Assembly: GCA_048814795.1 (NCBI GenBank)
Contig: CP184673.1
Location: 248,001-312,000 of the forward strand
DNA from: Thermatribacter sp048814795
GTDB lineage: Bacteria; Atribacterota; Atribacteria; Atribacterales; Thermatribacteraceae
Direction: 5' to 3'
DNA length: 64,000 nucleotides
In this document: positions 33,102-40,534 of the stretch, piece by piece
Numbering within the stretch: the first letter of the stretch is position 1
Layout: each line of letters opens with the position of its first letter
Position numbers and translations under genes: made by a program
Notes under the pieces: generated by a model
The model's input: the letters and a program-made list of their open reading frames with translations, nothing else
Databases searched by the model: none
Told to the model about the DNA's origin: nothing

Positions 33102-34385
33102 ATGAGCACCATTTTTGATGTTCACGCCAGAGAAATACTGGATTCGCGCGGTAATCCTACTGTTGAGGTAGAAGTAACCCTTGCTTCAGGAGCTTTTGGA
33201 AGAGCAGCCGTTCCTTCCGGTGCTTCCACCGGAACTTTTGAAGCAGTTGAATTGCGCGACGGTGATAAAAACCGTTACCTTGGAAAGGGCGTTCGCAAAG
33301 CAGTAGAAAACGTTAACGAAATAATCGCGCCCGAAATCATCGGCCTTGACGCTCTGGACCAGTGCAAAATAGACAAAACCCTGATTGACCTTGACGGAAC
33401 ACCCAACAAGGGAAAACTGGGAGCCAACGCCATACTGGGGGTCTCACTTGCTGTAGCCAAAGCAGCCGCCGAATACTGTGGTCTTCCCCTTTACCGCTAT
33501 ATAGGCGGAGCAGGTGCCCGCGAATTACCGGTACCCCTTATGAATATCCTCAACGGAGGAAAACATGCCGACAGTGGCGTAGACATTCAGGAATTCATGA
33601 TTGCGCCCTGCGGGGCTCCTTCTTTTTCCGAAGCCCTGCGCATGGGTGCCGAAGTTTTCCACCATCTGGCCAAGGTTCTGAAGCGCAGAGGATACTCAAT
33701 TGGAGTGGGCGACGAGGGAGGATTTGCACCCAATCTGCATTCTTCTGAAGAAGCTATAGAGGTAATTATAGAAGCCATCCAGGCGGCTGGCTATGAACCG
33801 GGCAAAGACGTCTTCCTGGCCCTCGACGTTGCTGCTTCTGAACTCTTTCAGGATGGAATATACGTTTTCTCTCGTGAGGGTGTGAAAAGAAACATCGATG
33901 AGATGATCGAGTTCTATCAGAGCCTGGTCGACAAGTACCCCATTGTCTCCATCGAAGATGCTCTCTCTGAAGAAGACTGGGAAGGCTGGAAAAAACTTAC
34001 TTTCGCTTTGGGTGAAAAGATACAGCTGGTTGGAGACGACCTTTTCGTGACCAATAAAGAGCGCCTCCTGCGAGGAATCCGAGAAAAGTGCTGCAACTCC
34101 ATACTAATCAAGCTCAACCAGATAGGCACCCTGAGCGAAACCCTGGAAACTATCGAGATTGCAAAAAAAGCTGGATACACTTCAATAATTTCTCATCGTT
34201 CTGGAGAAACTGAAGACACCACCATTGCCGATCTTGCCGTAGCAACCAACGTAGGCCAGATAAAAACCGGTTCGCTTTGCCGTTCCGAACGCATAGCCAA
34301 GTACAACCAGCTCTTGAGAATCGAAGAGGAACTTGGTGATGTGGCCATTTTCAGGGGAAAAGATGTCTTCCCCACCGAGAGGTAA
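33102..34385 (+). CDS. eno: Enolase
   Basis: 427-aa enolase converting 2-phosphoglycerate to phosphoenolpyruvate. Present: AREILDSRGNPTVEVEV, GASTGTFEAVELRDGD (His/Glu loop region), metal ligands in LALDVAASE, SIEDALSEEDWEGW and LVGDDLFVTN, catalytic Lys in SILIKLNQIGTLSET, and SHRSGETEDTTIADLAV. AAAGGAGAT precedes the ATG. Its last 23 nt overlap the divIC-like gene. Confidence 0.98.
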   Translation: MSTIFDVHAREILDSRGNPTVEVEVTLASGAFGRAAVPSGASTGTFEAVELRDGDKNRYLGKGVRKAVENVNEIIAPEIIGLDALDQCKIDKTLIDLDGTPNKGKLGANAILGVSLAVAKAAAEYCGLPLYRYIGGAGARELPVPLMNILNGGKHADSGVDIQEFMIAPCGAPSFSEALRMGAEVFHHLAKVLKRRGYSIGVGDEGGFAPNLHSSEEAIEVIIEAIQAAGYEPGKDVFLALDVAASELFQDGIYVFSREGVKRNIDEMIEFYQSLVDKYPIVSIEDALSEEDWEGWKKLTFALGEKIQLVGDDLFVTNKERLLRGIREKCCNSILIKLNQIGTLSETLETIEIAKKAGYTSIISHRSGETEDTTIADLAVATNVGQIKTGSLCRSERIAKYNQLLRIEEELGDVAIFRGKDVFPTER

Positions 34386-34671
34386 CCATCTGAATATCTG
34401 GAAAATACTTTTTATAGCTCTCTTCACCATAGCACTGGTTTTATGGATGAACCAGTTCCTGGAGAAAATGATTGCTTACTGGAAAATATGCGAAAAGATT
34501 GAGCAGTTTACCGAAGAAGAAAAAAGATTGCAGCAGGAAATAGTGGCTATGAACAAAGAAAAAGAATACTTGCACCAGGACTGGTACATAGAAAAGTTAG
34601 CCCGGGAACGCTTTAGCTTTGTCAAGCCAGGAGAAATCGTCGTAGAGCTGGTCCCTCCCCAAAATCCTTGA
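34363..34671 (+). CDS. divIC: Septum formation initiator DivIC/FtsB
   Basis: 102-aa bitopic division protein: short cytoplasmic N-terminus, one helix (WKILFIALFTIALVLWMNQFL), a coiled coil (ICEKIEQFTEEEKRLQQEI) and the FtsB/DivIC motif DWYIEKLARERFSFVKPGE. AGGGGA lies upstream of the ATG at 34363, within the 3' end of eno. The position between eno and an S1-domain gene matches the divIC-yabR order of Firmicutes. Confidence 0.9.
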   Translation: MSSPPRGNHLNIWKILFIALFTIALVLWMNQFLEKMIAYWKICEKIEQFTEEEKRLQQEIVAMNKEKEYLHQDWYIEKLARERFSFVKPGEIVVELVPPQNP

Positions 34672-34697
34672 CAAAGTTTTAGCAGGGTTTGTATAAT
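34668..34697 (+). promoter_or_regulatory. Promoter of S1-domain gene overlapping the divIC stop
   Basis: TTGACA at 34668-34673 and TATAAT at 34692-34697, spacer 18 nt. The stop codon TGA of divIC is part of the -35 box. It gives the S1 gene its own transcription besides read-through. Confidence 0.88.
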
Positions 34698-34733
34698 TAG
34701 GCCAATTTCAAATAAGGAGGAGTTTAGTAGTTT

Positions 34734-35099
34734 ATGGTTGAAGTAGATAGCATTGTGGAAGGTAAAGTGATAGGCATTGCAAAATTCGGAGCCTTTGTCG
34801 AACTCGAAGATGGAAGCAAGGGTCTCATTCACATTTCAGAAATTTCCAACCAGTTTGTAAAAGACGTAAATGACTTTCTTAAAGTAAACGATAGGGTTAA
34901 AGTAAAAGTGCTCCGGGTTTCTCCAGACGGCAAAATCGACCTTTCCCTGAAAAGGGTTGTGAACGAAGAAGAAGAGTATGCGACCAAGCTGGAACAGAGC
35001 AAAGCAACCCTGGAGCAAAAAATGAATCGTTTTCTGAAAGAAAGTCAGGAAAAACTGGCCAGTTTAAAGGGTTCCTGGGAAGCAAAAAGAAGAAGGTAA
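34734..35099 (+). CDS. S1-domain RNA-binding protein (YabR-like)
   Basis: 121 aa: an S1 domain (VDSIVEGKVIGIAKFGAFVELEDGSKGLIHISEIS through KVKVLRVSPDGKIDLSLKR) and a basic/charged helical tail of about 45 aa. Comparable to YabR/GSP13-type general RNA-binding proteins encoded after divIC. AAGGAGGAG before the ATG at 34734 and its own consensus promoter. Ends next to a 40-bp palindrome. Confidence 0.92.
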   Translation: MVEVDSIVEGKVIGIAKFGAFVELEDGSKGLIHISEISNQFVKDVNDFLKVNDRVKVKVLRVSPDGKIDLSLKRVVNEEEEYATKLEQSKATLEQKMNRFLKESQEKLASLKGSWEAKRRR

Positions 35100-35100
35100 A

Positions 35101-35140
35101 CCTTCAGGTCCGGCATAAACGTTTATGCCGGACCTGAAGG
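35101..35140. terminator. 40-bp perfect palindrome between convergent genes
   Basis: Two exact 20-nt inverted arms meet without spacer (CCTTCAGGTCC...GGACCTGAAGG). It lies 1 nt after the S1 stop and 18 nt before the end of the minus-strand B12-type gene. Short A/T runs but no classical T-tract. Same architecture as 18852-18893 with unrelated sequence. Confidence 0.87.
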
Positions 35141-35158
35141 AAATCTTCAAAAAAATCA

Positions 35159-36793
35159 CTAAAAACCTAAACCGCGCAATCTCTCTTTTTCAGTGATCAC
35201 CTTCCCCTTTTCATCAACACAACGTAAAACACCTTTTACAATTCTGGTTTGGGTTTTACCCAGAGCCTCCGGATTGCCCAGAAGATGCGGAGCATCCAGA
35301 ATACCTTTCCTCACTGCTTCAGCAATCACCCGGGGAGAAGTAAAGGGATCTTCCTCTTTCTCATCAAGTTTGCAAATTGCTTCCAGGATTAAGTTCGCTT
35401 CTTCTTTTAGTTCCTCCTTGCGCTCTTCAATGAAAGTGTCCGTCTTAACCGAAGGCAGACCAAAAAGAAGGTCTTTCAGGACTCCATTGACAATCTGAGC
35501 ACTCTCGATCACTTCCTCCGGGCGGGCAAGATGAACAGCCTCACAAAAGCCCACCACGTGGATGATATCAGGCTCCAGAAAGAGACCCAGTGCCGTAGAA
35601 GCACCGAGTTGCCCTTTGGCCAAATCGAGATCTGCGGAAAAATGGGCCAGACCACCACGAACCTGAGTGAAGACCGTAAAGTTATCATCAATGAGTTCTG
35701 AAATCAGCTCTTTCTTGGCAAGCATCTTGGCCAGGTCAGCAACCGGATAAATACCAGGAGGAGTATTAAGCATATACTGAGCAACATAGAAACGAGCCCC
35801 TACCTTTTTGGCGTTGTAGGCAGCCAGGTAAAACGAAGCTACAGCCACCGAATCAGGGGCATCCCTTAAGCTCCACTGATGCGACTCATTAACTTCGAGA
35901 GGCACACCTAAAGCGGCATAAGTTTTCATGGCTTCCTGGTTTTCGCGAATTGCCTCCTCAAGGGAGCGTTTGCTACGACCATCAAGAACGCTATACCAGG
36001 TGAGAGGCACCGCTCCCCAGGCAATATTGATGGTTTCTTTTAAAAGATGCGCCCACTTTACAAGATCATTGGTCCCACTGTAACAGCGCAGCAAGGGGTA
36101 ATTGCCCCGACGCGAGGCTTTGTAGATTCTTTCCAGATCCTCTCTCGTGCGCAGGGGAACCCCTCCCGCACCGCTTCGTTCGGGAATCATTTGCTCTGGG
36201 CGAAAGAAAAATTCTTGAGCGTTCTGGTCCGGACCGAGAGAAATAACATCGATAACCTTGGCCTCGGCAATCCTGCTCACACCCTGAACCGTTTCTTCCA
36301 CGGTAGGAAGGCCAAAATGGTGACGCAAGATGGGAAAGGGCTTTTTAGAAACTATGCGCTCCGGTAAACTCTGGGGATATCTTTCCTCGGGAGTTGCTCT
36401 TGGTCTATCAGAAATGCTCTCCAGTATCTCCTGAAAGGTTTCTTCTCCGGTAAAGATGAAATCAAAAATACCCACTTCCTCAGCAATGGGCCTCAAGGAA
36501 GGCGTGCAACTCAAAATAAGCTCCAACTTGCCTCTCAGGCCTTTCTCTTCCAGGGCATCCCGGAGTTCTGCAAAAAGAGAGCGTGCTGCCTGCTCGCTCA
36601 AGCGATAGCCAACAATCACCTTCTGGGGGTTATGGTGAATTATTTCCTGAACCAGTTTCTCAACCGGAACGGCCGGCCCCAGAAAAATTGATTTATAGCC
36701 GTATTCCTCTGCCAGGCCAAGAAAACGGTAAATGCCTGCGACATGCACACAATTTCCTATTGAAGCACCAATGATCAATTTTTGTGAAGTCAT
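35159..36793 (-). CDS. Cobalamin-binding-domain protein with mutase (GlmE-like) barrel, unknown reaction
   Basis: 544 aa. Residues 1-135 form a Rossmann-like B12-binding domain: GASIGNCVHVAGIYRFLG matches the DxHxxG loop but with Cys in place of Asp, VGYRLSEQ stands where SxL is expected and FDFIFTGEET near the end. Residues about 150-460 look like the TIM barrel of glutamate mutase E/MCM-type enzymes (RCYSGTNDLVKWAHLL, WGAVPLTWYSVLDGRSK, VARFYVAQ-like and TPPGIYPVADLAKML). Stop-start overlap with the upstream dehydrogenase gene. A carbon-skeleton or amino mutase is suggested; substrate unknown. Confidence 0.68.
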   Translation of the reverse strand: MTSQKLIIGASIGNCVHVAGIYRFLGLAEEYGYKSIFLGPAVPVEKLVQEIIHHNPQKVIVGYRLSEQAARSLFAELRDALEEKGLRGKLELILSCTPSLRPIAEEVGIFDFIFTGEETFQEILESISDRPRATPEERYPQSLPERIVSKKPFPILRHHFGLPTVEETVQGVSRIAEAKVIDVISLGPDQNAQEFFFRPEQMIPERSGAGGVPLRTREDLERIYKASRRGNYPLLRCYSGTNDLVKWAHLLKETINIAWGAVPLTWYSVLDGRSKRSLEEAIRENQEAMKTYAALGVPLEVNESHQWSLRDAPDSVAVASFYLAAYNAKKVGARFYVAQYMLNTPPGIYPVADLAKMLAKKELISELIDDNFTVFTQVRGGLAHFSADLDLAKGQLGASTALGLFLEPDIIHVVGFCEAVHLARPEEVIESAQIVNGVLKDLLFGLPSVKTDTFIEERKEELKEEANLILEAICKLDEKEEDPFTSPRVIAEAVRKGILDAPHLLGNPEALGKTQTRIVKGVLRCVDEKGKVITEKERLRGLGF

Positions 36794-37890
36794 GCTTTTT
36801 CCTCCTCAACAACCACCATTTCCCGGATTTCTTTCACCGACATTCCCGCAACCCCCAGCTTTTCGACAGTTCTTCCTTCCAGAAAATAATTTCTACCATG
36901 AAGCAGCGAAGCCAGGTGAATAAGAGCGTCGATGGTGGGCGTGGGAACTCCCAGCATCTTGCCAAAAGAAGAAATGGGAACCAGACTCATGGGAACATCT
37001 TCAGTAATGTAACGGTGAAAAATGGTGGAGGGTGCTCTGATGCCCCGATAGCCGGGGTTATTTTGAATCGCCTCGTAGAGATTGCGTCCATAGGCATCAT
37101 AAGCTGAATACAGCCACTCTCGCGCAGTGATAGCCCTAACTCCCAAAGCCTCAGCAACCTTAACTCTTTCCTGGTCCACAGTCTCAAGGACCAGAGCCAC
37201 GGAAGGAGTAATCCCTTCCATGTAATAGTCGAACTCTCCATGGGTGCTTTCGATGCGCCCGGCATTTAGAATGGTCAGAGTAGGATGGAAAACAGCTCCA
37301 ATGTTGTTAAAGCTGGTTTTCAAAACGTTGTCCTCAGGCACAAACTGGGGCAAGGCCCGGCGTAAGGTCTGTACCACTTCTACCGTCTTATAGGCCGGAA
37401 TAGCCGCAACCGGGATGCTGTTTTTGATTCTGAAAATACGCGCCTGAGCCGGACCAGTCACCCGACTTGCGAAAATGAAGGTTTGAGCTTCGGCAATAAT
37501 TACTTCTGCCTTCACGCCTCGTTCCTGGAAAACGTGCTTTACTTCAAGGGCTCCCCCCGTCCTTCCCGGGTTCAAAACCACTATCTGTCCATCCTCAAGG
37601 TAGGGAGACATAATCTCCGCCAGGAAACGGTGTCCCGTTGCCGGGACCACCACCATAATAACTTTGGCACTCCGAACTGCTTCACTAATGTCAGAGGTAA
37701 CCAGTTTTATAGAAGCAAAGCCCTGAATCTCTCCTTCTAACTGGACACCTCCCATAATCCTCACAGAGCTAATTCTCTCTGGACTGCGGTTGAAAAGATG
37801 AACCGGAAAACCCTTAAGAGCCAGATATCCAGCCAGTGCCTGACCACCATGGCCAGCACCCAGCACTGCAAAAGTAATTTGCTCACTCAT
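36790..37890 (-). CDS. NAD/NADP-dependent octopine/nopaline (opine) dehydrogenase family protein
   Basis: 366 aa. The N-terminal Rossmann fold FAVLGAGHGGQALAGYLALKG binds NAD(P). VILNPGRT-like (VVLNPGRTGGALE) and the C-terminal opine-dehydrogenase domain (FNNIGAVFHPTLTILNAGRIE) with a conserved His follow. Family enzymes reductively couple an amino acid with a 2-oxo acid, or act in reverse. Overlaps the mutase-like gene by 4 nt and the ATP-grasp gene by 8 nt, so all three are one unit. Confidence 0.88.
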   Translation of the reverse strand: MSEQITFAVLGAGHGGQALAGYLALKGFPVHLFNRSPERISSVRIMGGVQLEGEIQGFASIKLVTSDISEAVRSAKVIMVVVPATGHRFLAEIMSPYLEDGQIVVLNPGRTGGALEVKHVFQERGVKAEVIIAEAQTFIFASRVTGPAQARIFRIKNSIPVAAIPAYKTVEVVQTLRRALPQFVPEDNVLKTSFNNIGAVFHPTLTILNAGRIESTHGEFDYYMEGITPSVALVLETVDQERVKVAEALGVRAITAREWLYSAYDAYGRNLYEAIQNNPGYRGIRAPSTIFHRYITEDVPMSLVPISSFGKMLGVPTPTIDALIHLASLLHGRNYFLEGRTVEKLGVAGMSVKEIREMVVVEEEKA

Positions 37891-38884
37891 ACCGCAACTC
37901 CAACCTTTTGAGGGCTATTTTCAGGAGACGCTTGATCATCTCTTCATAACTGAAGCCAGCAACACTGCACATTTCCGGAAAAGCGCTGTGGCGAGGATGA
38001 AGCAGGGGCAAAGAGTTAATCTCAAAAAAGAAAGGCATGCCTTCTTTTTCTGCAAAAATGCAATGAAAGGTTGCAAAATCGCACAAATTCAGTTCACGGT
38101 ATATCTTAAGAGCCATACTCTCTATGAGTGATTTTTGTTCCTCAGAAAGGTCCGGAGGACAAGCAACATCAATCACATAGCCCTTCTGGTTCTTGAGCTC
38201 TGGATCCCGAATGGGTTTTTCTTTGCTCAGGTTCACCTCCATGATGGGTAGAACTTCCAGCTCCCGGTCATTGCCCCATATGCCCACTACCAGCTCGCGA
38301 CCCATAACAAATTTTTCGACCAGCAGTTTCTCCATATTTTTTTGATAAAAAGCGTGCAAAGCTTCTCGGAGCTGGGATTCCTCAGTGATGAGAGAAGTCA
38401 TATCAATAAGGTTATCCTGAACCCTGAAACGGGGCTTGATTATAACCGGCAAGTCCAGATTTTCCGGAATCTCCAGATTCGGTGACCACAAAAAGTAAGA
38501 AGGAGTGGGAACGCCAATACCCCTTAAAGAGAGCTTGATCAGGCTGCGGTCCAAACACAGAGAATGCACGGTGGAACTGGAACCAAGATAGGGAATACCC
38601 ATAGAGTCAAAAATGGAGGGTAGAAAGGACTGGTTGTAAATCCTCGCTGCCGAAACGGCAAGGTTGAAAACGAAATCCACTTCACCTCGGGCAAAGAAAT
38701 CTATGAGCTCGGGCAAGGGCTGATCAACATCCAGTCTAACCACTTCCAGAGAAAGCTCTCTCAGGGCTTGCTCTATAAGTTCCAAGGTTTTACCTTTCAA
38801 ATCAGGTTGTAACTGGTAATAACGATTCTCCCGTTCTTCAAAAACACTATGACTGTAAGCAACACAAATCCTTCTGATATTAAT
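37883..38884 (-). CDS. ATP-grasp ligase, D-Ala-D-Ala ligase-like
   Basis: About 333 aa. ATP-grasp fold with PYLGSSSTVHSLCLDRSLIK, VIIKPRFRVQDN (ATP-binding Lys), LLVEKFVMGRELVVGIWG, and metal-binding FFEINSLPLLHPRHS. Such enzymes join a carboxylate to an amine using ATP. It is first in a unit with an opine-type dehydrogenase and a B12-type protein, so it probably acts on their metabolite, not on cell wall. Start problem: no ATG, GTG or TTG lies at proper distance from the strong GGGAGGTG; an ATT at 38884 does (8 nt). A TTG at 38908 lies upstream of the site. Confidence 0.82.
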   Translation of the reverse strand: MNIRRICVAYSHSVFEERENRYYQLQPDLKGKTLELIEQALRELSLEVVRLDVDQPLPELIDFFARGEVDFVFNLAVSAARIYNQSFLPSIFDSMGIPYLGSSSTVHSLCLDRSLIKLSLRGIGVPTPSYFLWSPNLEIPENLDLPVIIKPRFRVQDNLIDMTSLITEESQLREALHAFYQKNMEKLLVEKFVMGRELVVGIWGNDRELEVLPIMEVNLSKEKPIRDPELKNQKGYVIDVACPPDLSEEQKSLIESMALKIYRELNLCDFATFHCIFAEKEGMPFFFEINSLPLLHPRHSAFPEMCSVAGFSYEEMIKRLLKIALKRLELRYE

Positions 38885-39015
38885 TGCTTTCACCTCCCTC
38901 TGGTCCAATAAAGTTGGAAGCAGATTTTTGCCGGGATAAAATGAATAGTGCCTTTAAAGTTTATCATAAACTGGTGTTTTCTTGCAAATTTTGTAAATGA
39001 AAAGCCAAACCTCTC

Positions 39016-39024
39016 TGTTATAAT
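39016..39024 (+). promoter_or_regulatory. Extended -10 promoter of tadA
   Basis: TGTTATAAT fits the extended -10 consensus and ends 6 nt before the tadA ATG; no Shine-Dalgarno is present, suggesting a leaderless transcript. Confidence 0.65.
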
Positions 39025-39030
39025 GAAGGC

Positions 39031-39531
39031 ATGGATCACGAAAAATTCATGGAAGTAGCTTTGAGAGAAGCCTGGCAGGCCTTTCAAGAAGATGAAGTTC
39101 CGGTTGGGGCTTGCCTGGTTAAAAACGGGCAAATAATATCCCACAGCCATAACCGCCGGGAAAAACTACAGGATGTTACCTCTCATGCAGAAATTGAGGC
39201 CATCCGTCAGGCCTCTCGAGCGCTCGGTACCTGGAGGTTAGAAGACTGCATTCTTTACGTGACTCTTGAACCCTGTCCCATGTGCGCTGGGGCCATAATT
39301 CAAGCTCGCATCCGCAAAGTCTATTTTGGTGCCCCAGACCCTAAGGCTGGTGCAGCGGGGAGCAAGGTTAACCTCTTCCAGCCCGGGCTTTTCAACCACA
39401 CCACTGAAATTCAGGGAGGTTTACTCCAGGAAAGGTGTAGCCAAATTCTTAAGCAATATTTTAAAATAAAGAGAGAACAAAGCGGAGAGGTGGCCGAGCT
39501 GGACGAAGGCGCTCGACTCGAAATCGAGTAG
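39031..39531 (+). CDS. tadA: tRNA adenosine(34) deaminase TadA, 3' end overlapping tRNA-Ser
   Basis: 166-aa TadA, which converts A34 to inosine in tRNA-Arg(ACG). Zinc/catalytic motifs: SHAEIEAIRQA (His and Glu) and TLEPCPMCAGAII (two Cys). The last 16 codons (GEVAELDEGARLEIE and stop) are read from the 5' half of the tRNA-Ser gene on the same strand, so 5' processing of that tRNA would cut the tadA message. The core enzyme ends near KREQ, so the tail is probably dispensable. ATG directly follows an extended -10 box. Confidence 0.95.
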   Translation: MDHEKFMEVALREAWQAFQEDEVPVGACLVKNGQIISHSHNRREKLQDVTSHAEIEAIRQASRALGTWRLEDCILYVTLEPCPMCAGAIIQARIRKVYFGAPDPKAGAAGSKVNLFQPGLFNHTTEIQGGLLQERCSQILKQYFKIKREQSGEVAELDEGARLEIE

Positions 39532-39579
39532 GCAGGTGCAGAGCCTGTCTCGTGGGTTCGAATCCCACCCTCTCCGCCA
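39484..39579 (+). tRNA. tRNA-Ser (anticodon CGA)
   Basis: Acceptor GGAGAGG/CCTCTCC, discriminator G, encoded CCA; long variable arm typical of tRNA-Ser; anticodon loop CTCGAAA gives CGA; T-arm GTGGGTTCGAATCCCAC. Its 5' 48 nt overlap the end of tadA. Recombinase debris lies immediately downstream, making it a likely integration target. Confidence 0.95.
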
Positions 39580-39595
39580 ATCAGAAAAAGAGGTT

Positions 39596-39626
39596 GCTGG
39601 CTCACCCTCTACGAGGGCTCGCCAGC
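39596..39626. other. Two-step hairpin downstream of tRNA-Ser
   Basis: GCTGGC/GCCAGC outer and CCCTC/GAGGG inner stems separated by 3-nt internal loops; a second hairpin GTCCCGC/GCGGGAC follows near 39660-39680. They may terminate the tRNA transcript or belong to the inserted element. Confidence 0.55.
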
Positions 39627-39714
39627 CAGTGATAGCTGCAAAATTGGATTTTTTGTCTTTGTCCCGCTTTTTGCGGGACGCCAGAAGCGGGCTTTTCTAA
39701 ATTAAATTAGAACT

Positions 39715-39867
39715 ATGAAATACTTTATCTACTGCCGAAAATCAACAGATTCAGGAGAAAGACAGGTTTTAAGTATTGAAGCTCAGCTTGCTGAGCTAAA
39801 AGAATTTGCCGCCAAAGAAAAATATGACCTTAGAACAAAAAATTGCCAAGATATTCAAATTAGATAA
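39715..39867 (+). pseudogene. Truncated serine recombinase (resolvase) N-terminus
   Basis: Fifty codons. The first 36 (MKYFIYCRKSTDSGERQVLS, then IEAQLAELKEFAAKEK) are the N-terminus of a large serine recombinase, including the catalytic Ser of CRKST. Homology then stops abruptly at the point where another reading frame, the DUF6653 gene, begins at 39824. No catalytic-domain remainder is present. It lies 136 nt after tRNA-Ser, as expected for an element integrated at a tRNA 3' end and then mostly deleted. Confidence 0.82.
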
Positions 39868-40333
39868 TGACGAAGATTGGTTGAGGCACGCCAATCCTTT
39901 GAGCGGTTATTCTCGTTTTTTGATGTTTCCACTTTTGGCTGTTGCTTTTTGGAGCAGAGTATGGCTTGGTTGGTGGGCGCTTGCCCCAATCATTATTGTC
40001 CTATTATGGTTATGGCTTAATCCGCGAATATTTCCTAAAGCAAAGAGCACCAATAACTGGGCATCAAAAGCAGTTCTTGGAGAACGTGTCTGGTTAAATC
40101 GTAAAAAAATACCTGTTCCAAAGCACCATCTTTATATACCAAACATTTTGTCAATAGTTTCAGTAATTGGTATGATTCTATTTGCCTGGGGATTGTACTT
40201 TTTGGAAGTATGGCCGGTAATTTTTGGTGGAGTTGTTGCTTTCCTCAGCAAATTGTGGTTTTGTGATCGTATGGTGTGGTTATATGAAGAGATGAAGGAG
40301 ATTAATCCTGAATACAAAAATTGGTTATATTAA
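39824..40333 (+). CDS. DUF6653-like membrane protein
   Basis: 169 aa, ATG at 39824. The motif DEDWLRHANPLSGYSRF resembles the W-x-RHANP-x-S motif of DUF6653 proteins. Three or four hydrophobic segments (FPLLAVAFWSRVWLGWWALAPIIIVLLWLW, NILSIVSVIGMILFAWGLYFL) surround a charged loop. Base composition is more AT-rich than the neighbouring housekeeping genes and it starts inside the broken recombinase gene, so it is probably cargo of the lost element. Function unknown; no good ribosome-binding site. Confidence 0.72.
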   Translation: MTLEQKIAKIFKLDNDEDWLRHANPLSGYSRFLMFPLLAVAFWSRVWLGWWALAPIIIVLLWLWLNPRIFPKAKSTNNWASKAVLGERVWLNRKKIPVPKHHLYIPNILSIVSVIGMILFAWGLYFLEVWPVIFGGVVAFLSKLWFCDRMVWLYEEMKEINPEYKNWLY

Positions 40334-40495
40334 ATGCCGTCCACGAAAAACTCGAAGTTGTCCTTTCCGTTTCCGCTTTTTGGCGAGGCGGACGGAAGGG
40401 GGGCAATTCCGCCCACCGAGCTCGTTAATAAAATCAGTTCGGATTTTTTCAAATACACACCGCCAAGTTCGGAAAAATTTGAACTTCTCATATAA
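40334..40495 (+). other. Short open frame, probable mobile-element debris
   Basis: A 53-codon frame (MPSTKNSKLSFPFPLFGE ... ending SSEKFELLI) directly after the DUF6653 stop. The reverse strand is also open here (ending ...GKDNFEFFVDGI when read backwards). It lacks a ribosome-binding site and looks like residual sequence of the inserted element, not an established gene. Confidence 0.35.
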
Positions 40496-40534
40496 AGCTT
40501 GCTAAAACAGTCTTTCAAAAAGGGGGGGTTAGCA

